The notes under the pieces: generated by a model
Database searches by the model: none
What the model was told of the DNA's origin: nothing
The model's input: the letters and a program-made list of their open reading frames with translations, nothing else
From: Halomonas sp. 25-S5
GTDB taxonomy: Bacteria; Pseudomonadota; Gammaproteobacteria; Pseudomonadales; Halomonadaceae
Assembly (NCBI RefSeq): GCF_029889845.1
Contig: NZ_JARANV010000002.1
Coordinates: forward strand, 124,001-188,000
DNA: 64,000 bases
Direction of reading: 5' to 3'
Translations under genes and position numbers: made by a program
Part shown: positions 45,397 to 54,605 of the stretch, piece after piece
Position numbering within the stretch: the stretch's first letter is position 1
Layout: the number at the start of each line of letters is the position of its first letter

Positions 45397-45900
45397 GAGG
45401 CCGGCGGTATCGCGAATCAGCCGGAAGAGTCGGCGAGCGTTGGTCGGGGGCTTGTCCTGCTCCCGCTCGCGGCGAGCATTGCGGATCAGCTGGCGCAGGG
45501 CCTGACGATCGACCTCGGGGAACTCGTCGACGAAGGTCTCCACGGCGTCGTCGCCCTCGTCGATCAGCCGGTCGCGCCACTTCTCGAGGCGATGAAAGGC
45601 ATGATCGCGGCGCAGCGTCTCGTTCTCGATCGCGTCGAACACCGCCTGGATGCCGTCGAGATCTTCGCCGCGCATCAGCTTGCCGACGTACTGCATGTGG
45701 CGGCGGCGAGCCTCGCGGGCCTTGATGCGTGCCGTCTCCTCGATGGCATGCAGCAGGTCGTCGGAGAGCGGGAAACGGGCGCGCTGGGCATCGCTCATGG
45801 CGATGATCTGCTCGCCGAGCTGCTGCAGGGCCTGCATCTCGCGCTTGATCTGGGACTTGCTGGGCCGCTCGTCGGCCGGGGAGAGGTCATCCTGGGTCAT
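45394..45900 (-). CDS. yjgA: Ribosome-associated protein YjgA (DarP)
   Basis: A 168-residue ribosome biogenesis factor found on pre-50S particles. Family features: PSKSQIKREMQALQQLGEQI at the N-terminus, the ARREARRRHMQYVGKLMR-like basic helix, and a C-terminal RRLFRLIRD. Highly charged, helical. It lies opposite the tldD/pmbA pair, an arrangement also known in Pseudomonas. The start at 45900 is normal; 120 bases separate it from pmbA. Confidence 0.93.
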   Translation of the reverse strand: MTQDDLSPADERPSKSQIKREMQALQQLGEQIIAMSDAQRARFPLSDDLLHAIEETARIKAREARRRHMQYVGKLMRGEDLDGIQAVFDAIENETLRRDHAFHRLEKWRDRLIDEGDDAVETFVDEFPEVDRQALRQLIRNARREREQDKPPTNARRLFRLIRDTAGL

Positions 45901-46020
45901 GCCGGTTCCACTTCAGTCGGGATCGAATTGCGCACTAGTATATCAGCCCGCGGCACGGGGCTGGACAATGCACCATCGACAGGGCCGGCCCGATGGCCGA
46001 CCAAGTGAGGAGAGACGTTC

Positions 46021-47361
46021 ATGACACAGGCTTTCGATGCCGCCGCGCAGCAGACCCTGCTGGAGAGTCGCGCCCGGACGGCCCTGGACCTGGCCCGTCG
46101 GCTGGGGGCCGATGCCTGCGAGGTGGGGGCCAGCGTCGACCAGGGCGTCGGCGTCAGTGTCCGCGAGGGCGAGGTGGAGACGGTCGAGCTGTCGCGGGAC
46201 CAGGGGATCGCCGTGACCGTCTATGTGGGGCAGCGCAAGGGCAGTGCCTCCTCCAGCGACGCCGGCGAGGCCTCGGTGCGTGCCGTGGTCGAGAAGGCCC
46301 TGGCCATCGCCCGTCACACCGGCGAGGATCCGGCCTCGGGCCTGGCCGAGGCGCGACGGATGGCCAGCGAGCTGCCGGACCTCGATGTCCACCATCCGTG
46401 GCCGCTGTCCATCGATGCGGCCACCGATCTGGCCCTGCGCTGCGAGTCGGCCGGCCGCGGCATGGCGGGCATCAAGAGCTCCGACGGGGCCAGCCTCTCC
46501 AGCGGCGAGGGAGTGCGCGTCTATGCCAACAGTCACGGCTTTCTGGGCAGCCAGCGCGGCAGCCGCCATTCGCTCTCCTGCATGCTGATTGCCGAGGACG
46601 AGAACGGCATGCAGCGCGACTATGACTACACCAGCGCCCGGGACCCACGCGATCTGGCCGCCGCCGACGCGGTGGGCGAGAGTGCTGCTCACCGCACGCT
46701 GCGACGCCTGGGTGCCCGTCGGCCGGTCACCGGGCGGATGCCGGTGCTCTTCGACCCGACCCTCGCCAGTGGCCTGATCGGCCACCTGATGGGGGCGATC
46801 GCCGGAGGCGCCCTCTATCGCCAGGCCTCCTTCCTGTGCGATCGGCTCGATACTCCGCTCTTTCCCGAGTGGTTCAGCCTCGGTGAGCGGCCCATGGAAG
46901 TCGGCGCCATGGCGAGCTCGCCGTTCGACGGCGACGGCGTGCAGACCCGCGACAATGTCTTCGTGCGCGACGGCCGCCTGGCCAGCTACATGCTCTCGGC
47001 CTACAGTGCCCGGCGGCTGGGCCTGGAGACGACCGGCAATGCCGGGGGGGCGCGCAACCTGCGCATCACCGCACCGCTGGAGAGCCGCGAGGCGCTGCTC
47101 GCCCGCATGGGCCGCGGCGTGTTGGTCACCGAGCTGATGGGGCAGGGGGTCAATGGCGTGACCGGCGACTACTCCCGTGGCGCCGCCGGTTTCTGGGTCG
47201 AGGACGGCGAGATCCAGCATCCGGTGGAGGAGTTCACCATCGCCGGCAACCTGGAGACGATGTTCCAGGGCCTGGTCGGCGTCGGCGACGATATCGATAC
47301 TCGCGGCAGCATCCATACCGGCAGCTGGCTGGTCGACGAGATGATGGTGGCGGGTGGCTGA
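46021..47361 (+). CDS. pmbA: Metalloprotease-associated protein PmbA (TldE)
   Basis: A 446-residue partner of TldD, lacking the HExxxH zinc motif as expected of TldE. The family parts present: EVGASVDQGVGVSVREGEVE near the N-terminus, SSDGASLSSGEGVRVYANSHGFLGS, FDPTLASGLIGHLMGAIAG, and the C-terminal GVNGVTGDYSRGAAGFWVEDGEIQHPVEEFTIAG. GTGAGGAGAG precedes the ATG. It is convergent with ptsO, the stops five bases apart. Confidence 0.96.
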   Translation: MTQAFDAAAQQTLLESRARTALDLARRLGADACEVGASVDQGVGVSVREGEVETVELSRDQGIAVTVYVGQRKGSASSSDAGEASVRAVVEKALAIARHTGEDPASGLAEARRMASELPDLDVHHPWPLSIDAATDLALRCESAGRGMAGIKSSDGASLSSGEGVRVYANSHGFLGSQRGSRHSLSCMLIAEDENGMQRDYDYTSARDPRDLAAADAVGESAAHRTLRRLGARRPVTGRMPVLFDPTLASGLIGHLMGAIAGGALYRQASFLCDRLDTPLFPEWFSLGERPMEVGAMASSPFDGDGVQTRDNVFVRDGRLASYMLSAYSARRLGLETTGNAGGARNLRITAPLESREALLARMGRGVLVTELMGQGVNGVTGDYSRGAAGFWVEDGEIQHPVEEFTIAGNLETMFQGLVGVGDDIDTRGSIHTGSWLVDEMMVAGG

Positions 47362-47366
47362 CGCCG

Positions 47367-47636
47367 TCAGCCGTCCTCCTCGAAGCGGGCCTCGAAGAGT
47401 CGGGTGATCGCCTCGAGGGCCGCCTCGGCGTCCTGCCCTTCGGTGCAGACCTCGAGCTCGGTGCCGTAGGGGGCGGCGAGTATCAGCAGCGACATGATGT
47501 TGTCGGCATCGGCCTGTTGGCTACCGCGGCATACGGTGACCCGGGCGGCGAAGGGCTGGCAGCATTGCACCAGCTTGGTGGCGGCGCGGGCATGCAAGCC
47601 GCGCCGGTTGGTCAGGGTCAGCTTGCGACTCGGCAC
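47367..47636 (-). CDS. ptsO: Nitrogen-PTS phosphocarrier NPr
   Basis: An 89-residue HPr-family protein. Active-site histidine 15 lies in GLHARAATK and the second conserved serine lies in the IMSLLIL helix. In the nitrogen PTS it carries phosphate from EI-Ntr (not in the window) to PtsN. It is the last gene of the rpoN-hpf-ptsN-rapZ-ptsO block; the gap to rapZ is three bases. Confidence 0.95.
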   Translation of the reverse strand: MPSRKLTLTNRRGLHARAATKLVQCCQPFAARVTVCRGSQQADADNIMSLLILAAPYGTELEVCTEGQDAEAALEAITRLFEARFEEDG

Positions 47637-47639
47637 GCG

Positions 47640-48560
47640 TCAGGTTCCTTCCTGCTCTTGTTTATCCCCGGCCACGTCCTGGTCGGCGGGGAGGGTGATT
47701 TGCACCCTTAGTTCACGATGGCGCAGCCGCACTCCGGCATGCCGGCTCGCCAGCTGATCGGCGAGGCGTTCGGCCAGGTAGACCGAGCGGTGCTGGCCGC
47801 CGGTGCAGCCGATGGCCACGGTGAGGTAGCTGCGCTGGCTGGCCTGGTAGTGCGGCAGCCAGCGCTCCACCCAGGCGAGGATGTCGTCGAGCATCTCGCC
47901 GACGATCGGGTAGCCGTCGAGGAAGGCGATGATGCTAGGGTCGCGCCCGGTGGCATCACGCAGCGCCGGATCCCAGTAGGGGTTGGGCAGGCAGCGGGCA
48001 TCGAAGACGATGTCCGCATCGAGCGGCACGCCGCGCTTGAAGCCGAAGGACTCCACGGTCAGGGTCATCCGCTCGGCGCGGTGGCCGGCGACCTGGTCGG
48101 TGATGCGCCCCCGGAGATCGTGCACCGAGAGGCGCGTGGTGTCGATCACCAGGTCGGCGAGGTCGCGGATCTCGGAGAGGGAGTGCTCCTCGGTATCGAT
48201 CGCCTCGGCAAGGGTCATGTCGCTGCCGCGGGTCAGGGGGTGTCGGCGGCGGGTCTGGGAGTAGCGTTCGAGGAGCACACGCACGTCGGTGGTCAGATAG
48301 ACCACTTGGCAGTCGACCCGGCGGCCCCGCAGCTCCTCGAGCAGCTCGGGAAAGCGCTCCAGGGCCGCGGGCAGATTGCGGGCATCGATGCTGACGGCGA
48401 TCGAGGAGCGCAGCGAGCGGTCATCCTGCAGTTCATCGACGAGCGGACCGAGCAGCATGGCCGGCAGGTTGTCGATGGCGTAGTAGCCCAGGTCTTCCAA
48501 CGCCTGCAGCGCGATCGACTTGCCGGAGCCTGACCGGCCACTGATGATCACAAGCTGCAT
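47640..48560 (-). CDS. rapZ: RNase adapter protein RapZ
   Basis: A 306-residue P-loop protein. Walker A GRSGSGKS lies at residues 8-15, and the C-terminal domain contains GCTGGQHRSVYLAERLA. In enterobacteria RapZ delivers GlmZ RNA to RNase E and senses glucosamine-6-phosphate; in other gammaproteobacteria less is known. Here it stands between ptsN and ptsO as usual. Start 48560 gives the family length (about 285-305) and follows AGGAGACC. Confidence 0.96.
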   Translation of the reverse strand: MQLVIISGRSGSGKSIALQALEDLGYYAIDNLPAMLLGPLVDELQDDRSLRSSIAVSIDARNLPAALERFPELLEELRGRRVDCQVVYLTTDVRVLLERYSQTRRRHPLTRGSDMTLAEAIDTEEHSLSEIRDLADLVIDTTRLSVHDLRGRITDQVAGHRAERMTLTVESFGFKRGVPLDADIVFDARCLPNPYWDPALRDATGRDPSIIAFLDGYPIVGEMLDDILAWVERWLPHYQASQRSYLTVAIGCTGGQHRSVYLAERLADQLASRHAGVRLRHRELRVQITLPADQDVAGDKQEQEGT

Positions 48561-48614
48561 GCGGGTCTCCTGGTCGTGGGTATGGCCGGGCAGAGGCCCC
48601 CTAGGCGGGAGGGC

Positions 48615-49088
48615 TCAGCCGGCCGAGGCCTGTCGTCGGATCGCCTCTGTGAGGCGTTCATGGAGTTCGCGCTGGCTGGTGCTGTGACGCAGCCCGGCCC
48701 GGGTGTCGGCATCGTTCATCACGCTGGCGACTTGGCCGAGCAGGGCCAGGTGGGCCTCGTCGGCTTCCTCGGGCACCAGCAGCACGAACACCAGGTCGAC
48801 CGGCTCACCGTCGATGGCGTCGAAGTCCACCGGTTCGGCCAGCTTGAGGAAGCCGGCGATGGGGGCCTTGCAGTGGGGGTTACGGGCATGGGGAATGGCG
48901 ACCCCGTGGCCGATACCGGTACTCCCCAGCCGCTCGCGCCCGATCAGCCGGCTGAAGACCTCCTGGCTGTCGAGACTGGGCGTGTTCTGGGCGATGAAGG
49001 TGCTGAAGAACTCCAGCACGCGTTTCTTGCTCCCTCCAGGCACATCGAAGAGGGTGCGCTCCGGGGGCAGGATGGCGTCCAGTGTCAT
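48615..49088 (-). CDS. ptsN: Nitrogen-PTS EIIA component
   Basis: A 157-residue EIIA-Ntr protein, the end acceptor of the nitrogen PTS, controlling potassium, nitrogen and stress functions by its phosphorylation state. The phosphorylated histidine is H67 in GHGVAIPHAR. Other family parts: RLIGRERLGSTGIG and VDLVFVLLVPEEADEAHL. The ATG at 49088 is preferred; the longer open frame enters hpf. Seven bases separate it from hpf. Confidence 0.95.
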   Translation of the reverse strand: MTLDAILPPERTLFDVPGGSKKRVLEFFSTFIAQNTPSLDSQEVFSRLIGRERLGSTGIGHGVAIPHARNPHCKAPIAGFLKLAEPVDFDAIDGEPVDLVFVLLVPEEADEAHLALLGQVASVMNDADTRAGLRHSTSQRELHERLTEAIRRQASAG

Positions 49089-49095
49089 GACGGAA

Positions 49096-49404
49096 TCAGC
49101 GGGCACCGGCGCCCTGGGCGCGGGCCTGGGCCTTTTCCTTGTGCTTGACCAGTTGGCGATCGATCTTGTCGGCCAGCGCATCGATGGCCGCGTACATGTC
49201 GTTGTCCATGGCTTCGGCATGCAGTTCGGCACCGGCAGCATGCAGGGTACAGGCCGCCTGCTGGCGCTCCTTCTCCACGGAGAGGGTGACCTGCACGTTG
49301 GTGATATTGTCGTAGTGGCGCTCCACGCGGGTGAGCTTTTCTTGCACATAGTCACGCAGGGCGTCGGTCAGTTCCACATGATGGCCGGTGATGTTGACTT
49401 GCAT
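49096..49404 (-). CDS. hpf: Ribosome hibernation promoting factor (short type)
   Basis: A 102-residue HPF of the short type, which binds the 30S subunit to form 100S dimers. Seen: VNITGHHVELTDALRDYVQEKLTRVERHYDNITNVQVTL in the first strand-helix part and ELHAEAMDNDMYAAIDALADKIDRQL. The C-terminus is basic with an alanine/glutamine-rich tail. Start 49404 after AAGGAGCG; the frame extends upstream but without family similarity. It stands between rpoN and ptsN, as in most gammaproteobacteria. Confidence 0.96.
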   Translation of the reverse strand: MQVNITGHHVELTDALRDYVQEKLTRVERHYDNITNVQVTLSVEKERQQAACTLHAAGAELHAEAMDNDMYAAIDALADKIDRQLVKHKEKAQARAQGAGAR

Positions 49405-49466
49405 GACACGCTCCTTGCTCTTTCGGGTTATGGGTCGATTGTAACCCTTTTTGCTGTTCTGCATAG

Positions 49467-49482
49467 CCCCTCGACCGAGGGG
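49467..49482. other. Short palindrome upstream of hpf
   Basis: CCCCTCG and CGAGGGG form a 7-bp inverted repeat with a 2-base centre in the 159-base gap between rpoN and hpf. On the minus strand a TACAAT-like -10 box (about 49438-49443) follows, so hpf may have its own promoter here. No T-run. Confidence 0.35.
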
Positions 49483-49563
49483 ATTCGAAAGGCGCATGAC
49501 CGGCGTCATTTCAACCGCTTGCGGCCACGCGAGAGGAGGAAGTCCGGGGCCTGCGGGAGCGCC

Positions 49564-50988
49564 TCAACGCAGCCGCTTGCGTTCGCTGGAGGAGGGGATG
49601 CCCATCGCTTCGCGGTACTTCGCGATCGTGCGCCGCGCGACGCTGATGCCGGCTTCGTCGAGCAGAGTGACCAGCTTGCTGTCGGAGAGGGGTTTGCGAG
49701 GCGGCTCGTCCTGGATCAGCTTGCGCAGGCGCGCGCGGATGGCGGTGCTGGAGTGGGCATCGCCCTCGCTGCCGCTGCCCCCCACCTGGCTGGAAAAGAA
49801 GTACTTGAGCTCGAACATTCCGCGCGGGGTGTGGATGAACTTCTGGGTGGTGACCCGCGAGATAGTCGATTCGTGCATCTCCACGACCTGGGCGATGTCG
49901 GCCAGGATCAGCGGCTTCATCGACTCCTCGCCGCGCTCCAGGAAGTCGAGCTGGCGCACCATGATCTCGCGGCCCACGCGCAGCAGGGTGTCGTTGCGGC
50001 TGGAGAGGCTCTTCATCAGCCAGCGCGCCTCCTGCAGGTGGTCCTTGAGGAACTGGTTGTCCTCGCTCTTGTCGGCCCGTCGGATCAACGCGGCATAGTC
50101 GGGCTGGATGCGCAGCCGCGGCATGGCCTCCGGGTTGAGTTCCACCTGCCAGCCATCGCGGGTGTGGCGGGCGATGAGGTCGGGGATGACATAGGCGCCA
50201 TCGCTATCGGAGAAGGCGCTGCCGGGGCGCGGGTCCAGGGAGCGCACCCGCTTGATCACCGTGTTCAGGGCGTCGTCGTCGAGGCCGAGCCGGCGCTTGA
50301 GCAGGCGGCGATCGTCGCCGGCGAGCGCCTCTAGGAACTGGCGGATCAGGCGGCGGGCCTGCGGCAGCAGCGGGGTGGTGTCGGGCAGGGCAGCCAGCTG
50401 CAGCATCAGGCACTCGCGCAGGTCGCGGGCGAAGACCCCCGTGGGCTCGAACTGCTGCAGGCGCAGCAGCACCTGCTCGACTTCGCGGGTCTTGAGGCCG
50501 TCGAGGCCCTGGGCCCTGAGGCCGTCACGGATATCCTCCAGGGGCTGGGTCAGGTAGCCGTCGCCGTTGACGCCGTCGATCAGGCTTTCGGCGATGTGCA
50601 GCTGGCGTGCGTCCAGGTCGGTCATGGCCAGCTGCCAGGCCAGGTGGCCCTGGAGGCTCTGGCCCGATGCCTGGCGCTCGAAGTCCGGGCCCTCGCCACT
50701 GCCGCCGGTGGGCGCGGTGCCGAGGTCCTGGTAGGTGTCGGACCAGTCGCTGTCGGTGCTGAGTTCGTCGGGGATCTCGCTGGCCCACTCCTCGTCGGTC
50801 GCCTCGCTCACCGCCTGCTCGCCGAAGTCATCCTCGACCTCGAGCATCGGGTTGGATTCCAGCGCCTGCTGGATCTCCTGGCGCAGGTCCAGGGTCGAGA
50901 GCTGCAGCAGCGCGATGGCCTGCTGCAGCTGGGGGGTCATGGTCAGCTGGGTACCGACACGCAGTTGCAGGGACGCCTTCATGGCCAT
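49564..50988 (-). CDS. rpoN: RNA polymerase sigma-54 factor
   Basis: A 474-residue sigma-54. Region I is glutamine-rich (LQLRVGTQLTMTPQLQQAIALLQLSTLDL), followed by an acidic region II (about 50-105), the core-binding domain, and the C-terminal DNA-binding domain with VARRTIAKYREAMGIPSS (RpoN box). ATG 50988 reads MAMKAS; 50982 is also possible. A sequence perfectly matching the -24/-12 promoter class it recognises lies 72 to 87 bases upstream of the start. It follows lptB on the same strand. Confidence 0.97.
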   Translation of the reverse strand: MAMKASLQLRVGTQLTMTPQLQQAIALLQLSTLDLRQEIQQALESNPMLEVEDDFGEQAVSEATDEEWASEIPDELSTDSDWSDTYQDLGTAPTGGSGEGPDFERQASGQSLQGHLAWQLAMTDLDARQLHIAESLIDGVNGDGYLTQPLEDIRDGLRAQGLDGLKTREVEQVLLRLQQFEPTGVFARDLRECLMLQLAALPDTTPLLPQARRLIRQFLEALAGDDRRLLKRRLGLDDDALNTVIKRVRSLDPRPGSAFSDSDGAYVIPDLIARHTRDGWQVELNPEAMPRLRIQPDYAALIRRADKSEDNQFLKDHLQEARWLMKSLSSRNDTLLRVGREIMVRQLDFLERGEESMKPLILADIAQVVEMHESTISRVTTQKFIHTPRGMFELKYFFSSQVGGSGSEGDAHSSTAIRARLRKLIQDEPPRKPLSDSKLVTLLDEAGISVARRTIAKYREAMGIPSSSERKRLR

Positions 50989-51059
50989 GAGACGAGTGCC
51001 CTCGACTTGCCGAAAACCCCAACCCTAGCCGCTGGTCGGGGGGCTTGCAAGCGCAAAAA

Positions 51060-51075
51060 TGCAACAATCGTGCCA
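51060..51075 (-). promoter_or_regulatory. Consensus sigma-54 (-24/-12) promoter upstream of rpoN
   Basis: On the minus strand TGGCACG (51075-51069), four bases, then TTGCA (51064-51060): the GG and GC doublets are spaced by exactly ten bases, as required, and every conserved position matches. A run of T follows. It points at rpoN, whose start is at 50988, so transcription would begin about 60 bases ahead of the ATG. Read by eye. Confidence 0.8.
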
Positions 51076-51129
51076 TGCGCAATCTTCATGCCGTCGCGGA
51101 ATAACGACAGATATATCAGGTGACTGTGG

Positions 51130-51858
51130 TCAGAGACGGAAGTCCTCGCCCAGGTAGACCTCGCGGACCCGCTGGTCGGCGAGGATCGTTTCAGGATCTC
51201 CATTGGCGATGATGCGCCCGTCACCGACGATGTAGGCGGTATCGCAGATGTCCAGGGTATCGCGGACGTTGTGGTCAGTGATCAGCACCCCGATGCCGCG
51301 GGCCTTGAGCTGGCGGATGATGCCCTTGATCTCGCCCACCGAGATGGGATCGACCCCGGCGAAGGGTTCGTCGAGCAGGATGAAGGCGGGCTCCGTCGCC
51401 AGCGCACGGGCGATCTCGACCCGGCGGCGTTCGCCCCCGGAAAGGCTCATGCCGAGGTTGTCGCGGATATGCGTCACGTGGAAGTCCTCGAGCAGCTGCT
51501 CGAGATGGTCCCTGCGAGCGGCGCGGTCGAGCTCCTTGCGGGTCTCGAGGATCGCCATGATGTTGTCGGCGACCGACAGCTTGCGAAAGATCGAGGCCTC
51601 CTGGGGCAGGTAGCCGATGCCGGCCCGTGCCCGCTCGTGCATGGCCGCCGTGGAGAGGTCGAGGTCGTCGATACGGACTTCCCCGGCGTCGGCCCGCACC
51701 AGTCCGACGATCATGTAGAACGAGGTGGTCTTGCCGGCCCCGTTGGGGCCGAGCAGCCCGACGATCCGGCCCTGCTCGATGGAAAGGCTGATGTCCTGCA
51801 CCACCCGGCGTCGCTTGTAGCTCTTGGCCAGATGGAGGGCGCTCAGGGTCTTCATCAC
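51130..51858 (-). CDS. lptB: LPS export ABC transporter ATP-binding protein LptB
   Basis: A 242-residue ABC ATPase that drives LPS extraction from the inner membrane with LptFG. Walker A GPNGAGKT lies near residue 37, the signature LSGGERRR near 139, and Walker [15 protein letters not shown] follows. The family-typical [21 protein letters not shown] is present. Start 51858 overlaps lptA by four bases. Confidence 0.97.
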   Translation of the reverse strand: MMKTLSALHLAKSYKRRRVVQDISLSIEQGRIVGLLGPNGAGKTTSFYMIVGLVRADAGEVRIDDLDLSTAAMHERARAGIGYLPQEASIFRKLSVADNIMAILETRKELDRAARRDHLEQLLEDFHVTHIRDNLGMSLSGGERRRVEIARALATEPAFILLDEPFAGVDPISVGEIKGIIRQLKARGIGVLITDHNVRDTLDICDTAYIVGDGRIIANGDPETILADQRVREVYLGEDFRL

Positions 51859-52385
51859 TGGCCGTCCTGCTGCTCGGGTTCCAGGGTCATGCGTACGCGC
51901 TGGCGTTCATTAACGCCCTCGGCCTCGGCGCGCGCCTGGACCACGCGACGGTCGAGGAAGTATTCCAGGTAGCCGCCGTCGAAGGTATCGCCGCTCTGAT
52001 GCAGCTCGGCCCGGTCGATCAGCTCGATGCGGCGCTCGGCGACATGGTAGACGATGGTGCGCCCCCAGCCGCGGACCAGAGGCTCGTCCGGGGCGGGCTT
52101 CTGCTCGATGTAGGCGCGCTCGCCGGTGGCGGTGGCGCGAGCCAGTTGGCCCTGGTCGTTGCGCTGGATCTCCACCCGGGCGCCGGTCAGCTGCATGCTG
52201 CCCTGGCGGATGTCCACGTCGCCGGTGTAGACGGCGGTACCGGCACGATCATCGAGGTCGAGACGGTCGGCCGTCACCTCGACCGGGGCGCTGGCATCGC
52301 CCTCCAGGGCCAGGGTTGGTGCACTGCCCATCAGCAAGCCGACCATAGCAAGGGTCAGCAAGGGGGCTAAGGGGGGGGGCGTCAT
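51855..52385 (-). CDS. lptA: LPS transport periplasmic protein LptA
   Basis: A 176-residue periplasmic bridge protein. A signal peptide (about residues 1-26, ending in TLALE) precedes an OstA-type beta-jellyroll ([38 protein letters not shown] in outline). LptA links LptC to LptD across the periplasm. It overlaps lptC and lptB by four bases each. Confidence 0.94.
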   Translation of the reverse strand: MTPPPLAPLLTLAMVGLLMGSAPTLALEGDASAPVEVTADRLDLDDRAGTAVYTGDVDIRQGSMQLTGARVEIQRNDQGQLARATATGERAYIEQKPAPDEPLVRGWGRTIVYHVAERRIELIDRAELHQSGDTFDGGYLEYFLDRRVVQARAEAEGVNERQRVRMTLEPEQQDGQ

Positions 52386-52966
52386 GACTCGGGCTCCTCG
52401 CGGGTGTCGGGCGGATGGTGGCCGCGTACATTGTCGGTCAGCCGGGCGCGGTTGTCATGGATCCAGGCGTCGAAGTGCTCGCCACGCATCCGCTGGGGCG
52501 GCTGGCGCAGCTGGGCCGGGGTGTCGCTCCAGGCATGGCCGCTGTCGGCGTCGAAGTGGAGCACCTCGGTGTCGAGCTGCCAGCGCTCGGCGGGGGCCAG
52601 GAGTCGTGCATTGCCGGAGAGGGTCAGTGGGTTGCCGCCCGTCCCCAGGGTGCCGCGCTCTCCGCTGGCCAGCCAGACCCGTCCCGAGTCGTCCAGCAGC
52701 CGTCCCTGCGGCTGCTCCAGACGGGTGACGTCGTCATGCGGGGTGTGGGTCAGGCGCGGCGAGTCGAGCCGCTGGTGGGGGCGTCCTTGGGCATCGAAGC
52801 GGGTCAGCCTGGCGTCTTCCAGGTAGTAGTCCGGCTCGCCGGCCTCGCCCCCCGGCACGGGGCCGGGGAGCGGGGTGTCGCGCAGGTCGAGCAGCGCCAG
52901 TCCGCCGCCCAGGGCGAGCAGCAGCAGCAACAGGCCGGTGCGAAAGCCAGGGCGCGGCAAGCGCAT
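52382..52966 (-). CDS. lptC: LPS export protein LptC
   Basis: A 194-residue bitopic protein with one membrane segment (about residues 10-26) and a periplasmic beta-jellyroll. Family parts: YYLEDARLTRFDAQGRPHQRLDSPRLTHTPHDDVTRLEQPQ in outline and LSGNARLLAPAERWQLDTEVLHFD. It receives LPS from LptFG and passes it to LptA. It lies three bases from kdsC and overlaps lptA. Confidence 0.92.
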   Translation of the reverse strand: MRLPRPGFRTGLLLLLLALGGGLALLDLRDTPLPGPVPGGEAGEPDYYLEDARLTRFDAQGRPHQRLDSPRLTHTPHDDVTRLEQPQGRLLDDSGRVWLASGERGTLGTGGNPLTLSGNARLLAPAERWQLDTEVLHFDADSGHAWSDTPAQLRQPPQRMRGEHFDAWIHDNRARLTDNVRGHHPPDTREEPES

Positions 52967-52969
52967 GGC

Positions 52970-53527
52970 TCAGGTCGTGCCGTGCAGGTAGGTGTCGAGT
53001 ACGGCGTCCCAGTGCCCCTGGGCCTGGAGCAGGGTGTCGCAGATCTCGCGCACTGCGCCATGGCCACCCACGGCTTCGGTAACCCAGTCGGCATGCTGGC
53101 GGATATAGGCCGGCGCGCCAGGCACGCTGATGCCGACTCCGGCGCGTCGGATGGCGGCCACATCAGGCATGTCGTCGCCGCAGTAGGCGACCTGCTCGAG
53201 CTCCAGCCCCAGGCCGCGGCACAGCTCGCGCAGCACGCTGAGCTTCTTCTCGGCCCCCTGGAAGACATGCTTGACGCCCAGCGCGGCGGCACGCTGGCTG
53301 ACCATCGGCGAATCGCGGCCGGTGATCAGCGCCACCACGATGCCGGCACGCTGCGCCAGCTTGATGCCATGGCCATCGTGAGTGTGGAAGGCCTTGATCT
53401 CGACGCCATCGGCCTGGAAGTAGAGGCGTCCATCGGTGAGTACGCCGTCCACGTCCAGGGCGAGCAGGCGGACGCGGCGCAGGCGGTCGATGAGTTGGCT
53501 GTCGAGCGGAGGGGAATCGAGGCTCAT
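52970..53527 (-). CDS. kdsC: 3-deoxy-D-manno-octulosonate 8-phosphate phosphatase
   Basis: A 185-residue HAD-family phosphatase, class C0, which produces KDO for LPS. The nucleophile motif LALDVDGVLTDGRLYF lies near residue 22; VALITGRDSPMV is motif II, and CGDDMPDVAAIRRAGVGISVPGA is motif III/IV. Start 53527 with GGAGACACC upstream; a longer frame extends into kdsD. Tetramer subunit length is normal. Confidence 0.95.
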   Translation of the reverse strand: MSLDSPPLDSQLIDRLRRVRLLALDVDGVLTDGRLYFQADGVEIKAFHTHDGHGIKLAQRAGIVVALITGRDSPMVSQRAAALGVKHVFQGAEKKLSVLRELCRGLGLELEQVAYCGDDMPDVAAIRRAGVGISVPGAPAYIRQHADWVTEAVGGHGAVREICDTLLQAQGHWDAVLDTYLHGTT

Positions 53528-53570
53528 GGTGTCTCCAGCAGTCTGGGGCTTGGGGTGGGCGTAAAGGGCG

Positions 53571-54566
53571 TCAGATGACGCCGCTGGCGAGCAGATCATG
53601 CATGTGCAGGGCGCCGACCGGGCGGCCGTCGGCATCGACCACGGCCAGCGCCGAGATGCGGTTGTCCTCCATGATGCGTACCGCCTCGGCGGCCAGGGTG
53701 TCCGGGGCGATGCGCTTGCCGGGCCGGGTCATGACATCGTCGACGGTGAGGCCCGAGAGGTCACTGTGCTGGTCGAGGGTACGGCGTAGGTCGCCGTCGG
53801 TGTAGACCCCGGCCAGGTGTCCGTCGGCGTCGACCACGCAGGTGAAGCCCAGCCCCTGGCGGGTGATCTCCAGCAGGGCATCACGCAGCGGGCTGCCCAG
53901 GTCGACCCTGGGCAGTCGAACGCCTTCGTGCATCAGATCGGCGACCCGCAGCAGCAGGCGCTTGCCCAGGCTGCCGCCGGGGTGGGAGAGGGCGAAGTCC
54001 TCGGCGGTGAAGCCGCGTGACTCGAGCAGCGCCACGGCCAGGGCGTCGCCGAGCGCCAGGGCGGCGGTGGTGGACGAGGTGGGGGCCAGGTCCAGCGGAC
54101 AGGCCTCGCGCTCGACGCCGGCATCCAGGTGGGCGTCGGCATGGCGGCCGAGGGTCGAGCCCGGTCGGCCGGTCATGCTGATCAGCGGCGTGCCCATGCG
54201 CTTGAGCAGGGGCAGCAGGGCGGTGACCTCGGCGGTCTCGCCGGAATGGGAGAGGGCCAGCACCACATCGCCGGGGGTGATCATGCCTAGGTCGCCGTGG
54301 CTGGCCTCGCCGGGATGCACGAAGAAGGCCGGTGTGCCGGTGCTGGCCAGGGTGGCGGCGATCTTGCCGGCAATATGGCCCGACTTGCCCATGCCGGTGA
54401 CCACCACGCGTCCGCGGCAGGCCAGGATCAGCGCGCAGGCGTGGTCGAAGGCATCGTCGAGGCGTCCGGCCAGGGCGGCGATGGCCTGCTGTTCCAGTTC
54501 CAGGGTGCGGCGGGCACTCTCGCGCAGGAGGGATGTGCCGGCCGCCGGGGGAGCGTCATGGGTCAT
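53571..54566 (-). CDS. kdsD: Arabinose-5-phosphate isomerase
   Basis: A 331-residue isomerase that makes arabinose 5-phosphate from ribulose 5-phosphate, the KDO precursor. An N-terminal SIS domain (VTGMGKSGHIAGKIAATLASTGTPAFFVHPGEA and HSGETAEVTALLPLLKRMG in outline) and two C-terminal CBS domains (about 205-265 and 270-325). ATG 54566 is chosen; an in-frame TTG at 54602, six bases from the upstream gene's stop, would add 12 residues. It is next to kdsC, as in the lpt cluster of most gammaproteobacteria. Confidence 0.95.
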   Translation of the reverse strand: MTHDAPPAAGTSLLRESARRTLELEQQAIAALAGRLDDAFDHACALILACRGRVVVTGMGKSGHIAGKIAATLASTGTPAFFVHPGEASHGDLGMITPGDVVLALSHSGETAEVTALLPLLKRMGTPLISMTGRPGSTLGRHADAHLDAGVEREACPLDLAPTSSTTAALALGDALAVALLESRGFTAEDFALSHPGGSLGKRLLLRVADLMHEGVRLPRVDLGSPLRDALLEITRQGLGFTCVVDADGHLAGVYTDGDLRRTLDQHSDLSGLTVDDVMTRPGKRIAPDTLAAEAVRIMEDNRISALAVVDADGRPVGALHMHDLLASGVI

Positions 54567-54605
54567 GGCGGTGATTGTTGCCCGTTGTGGGGTTTCACTC
54601 AAGGG

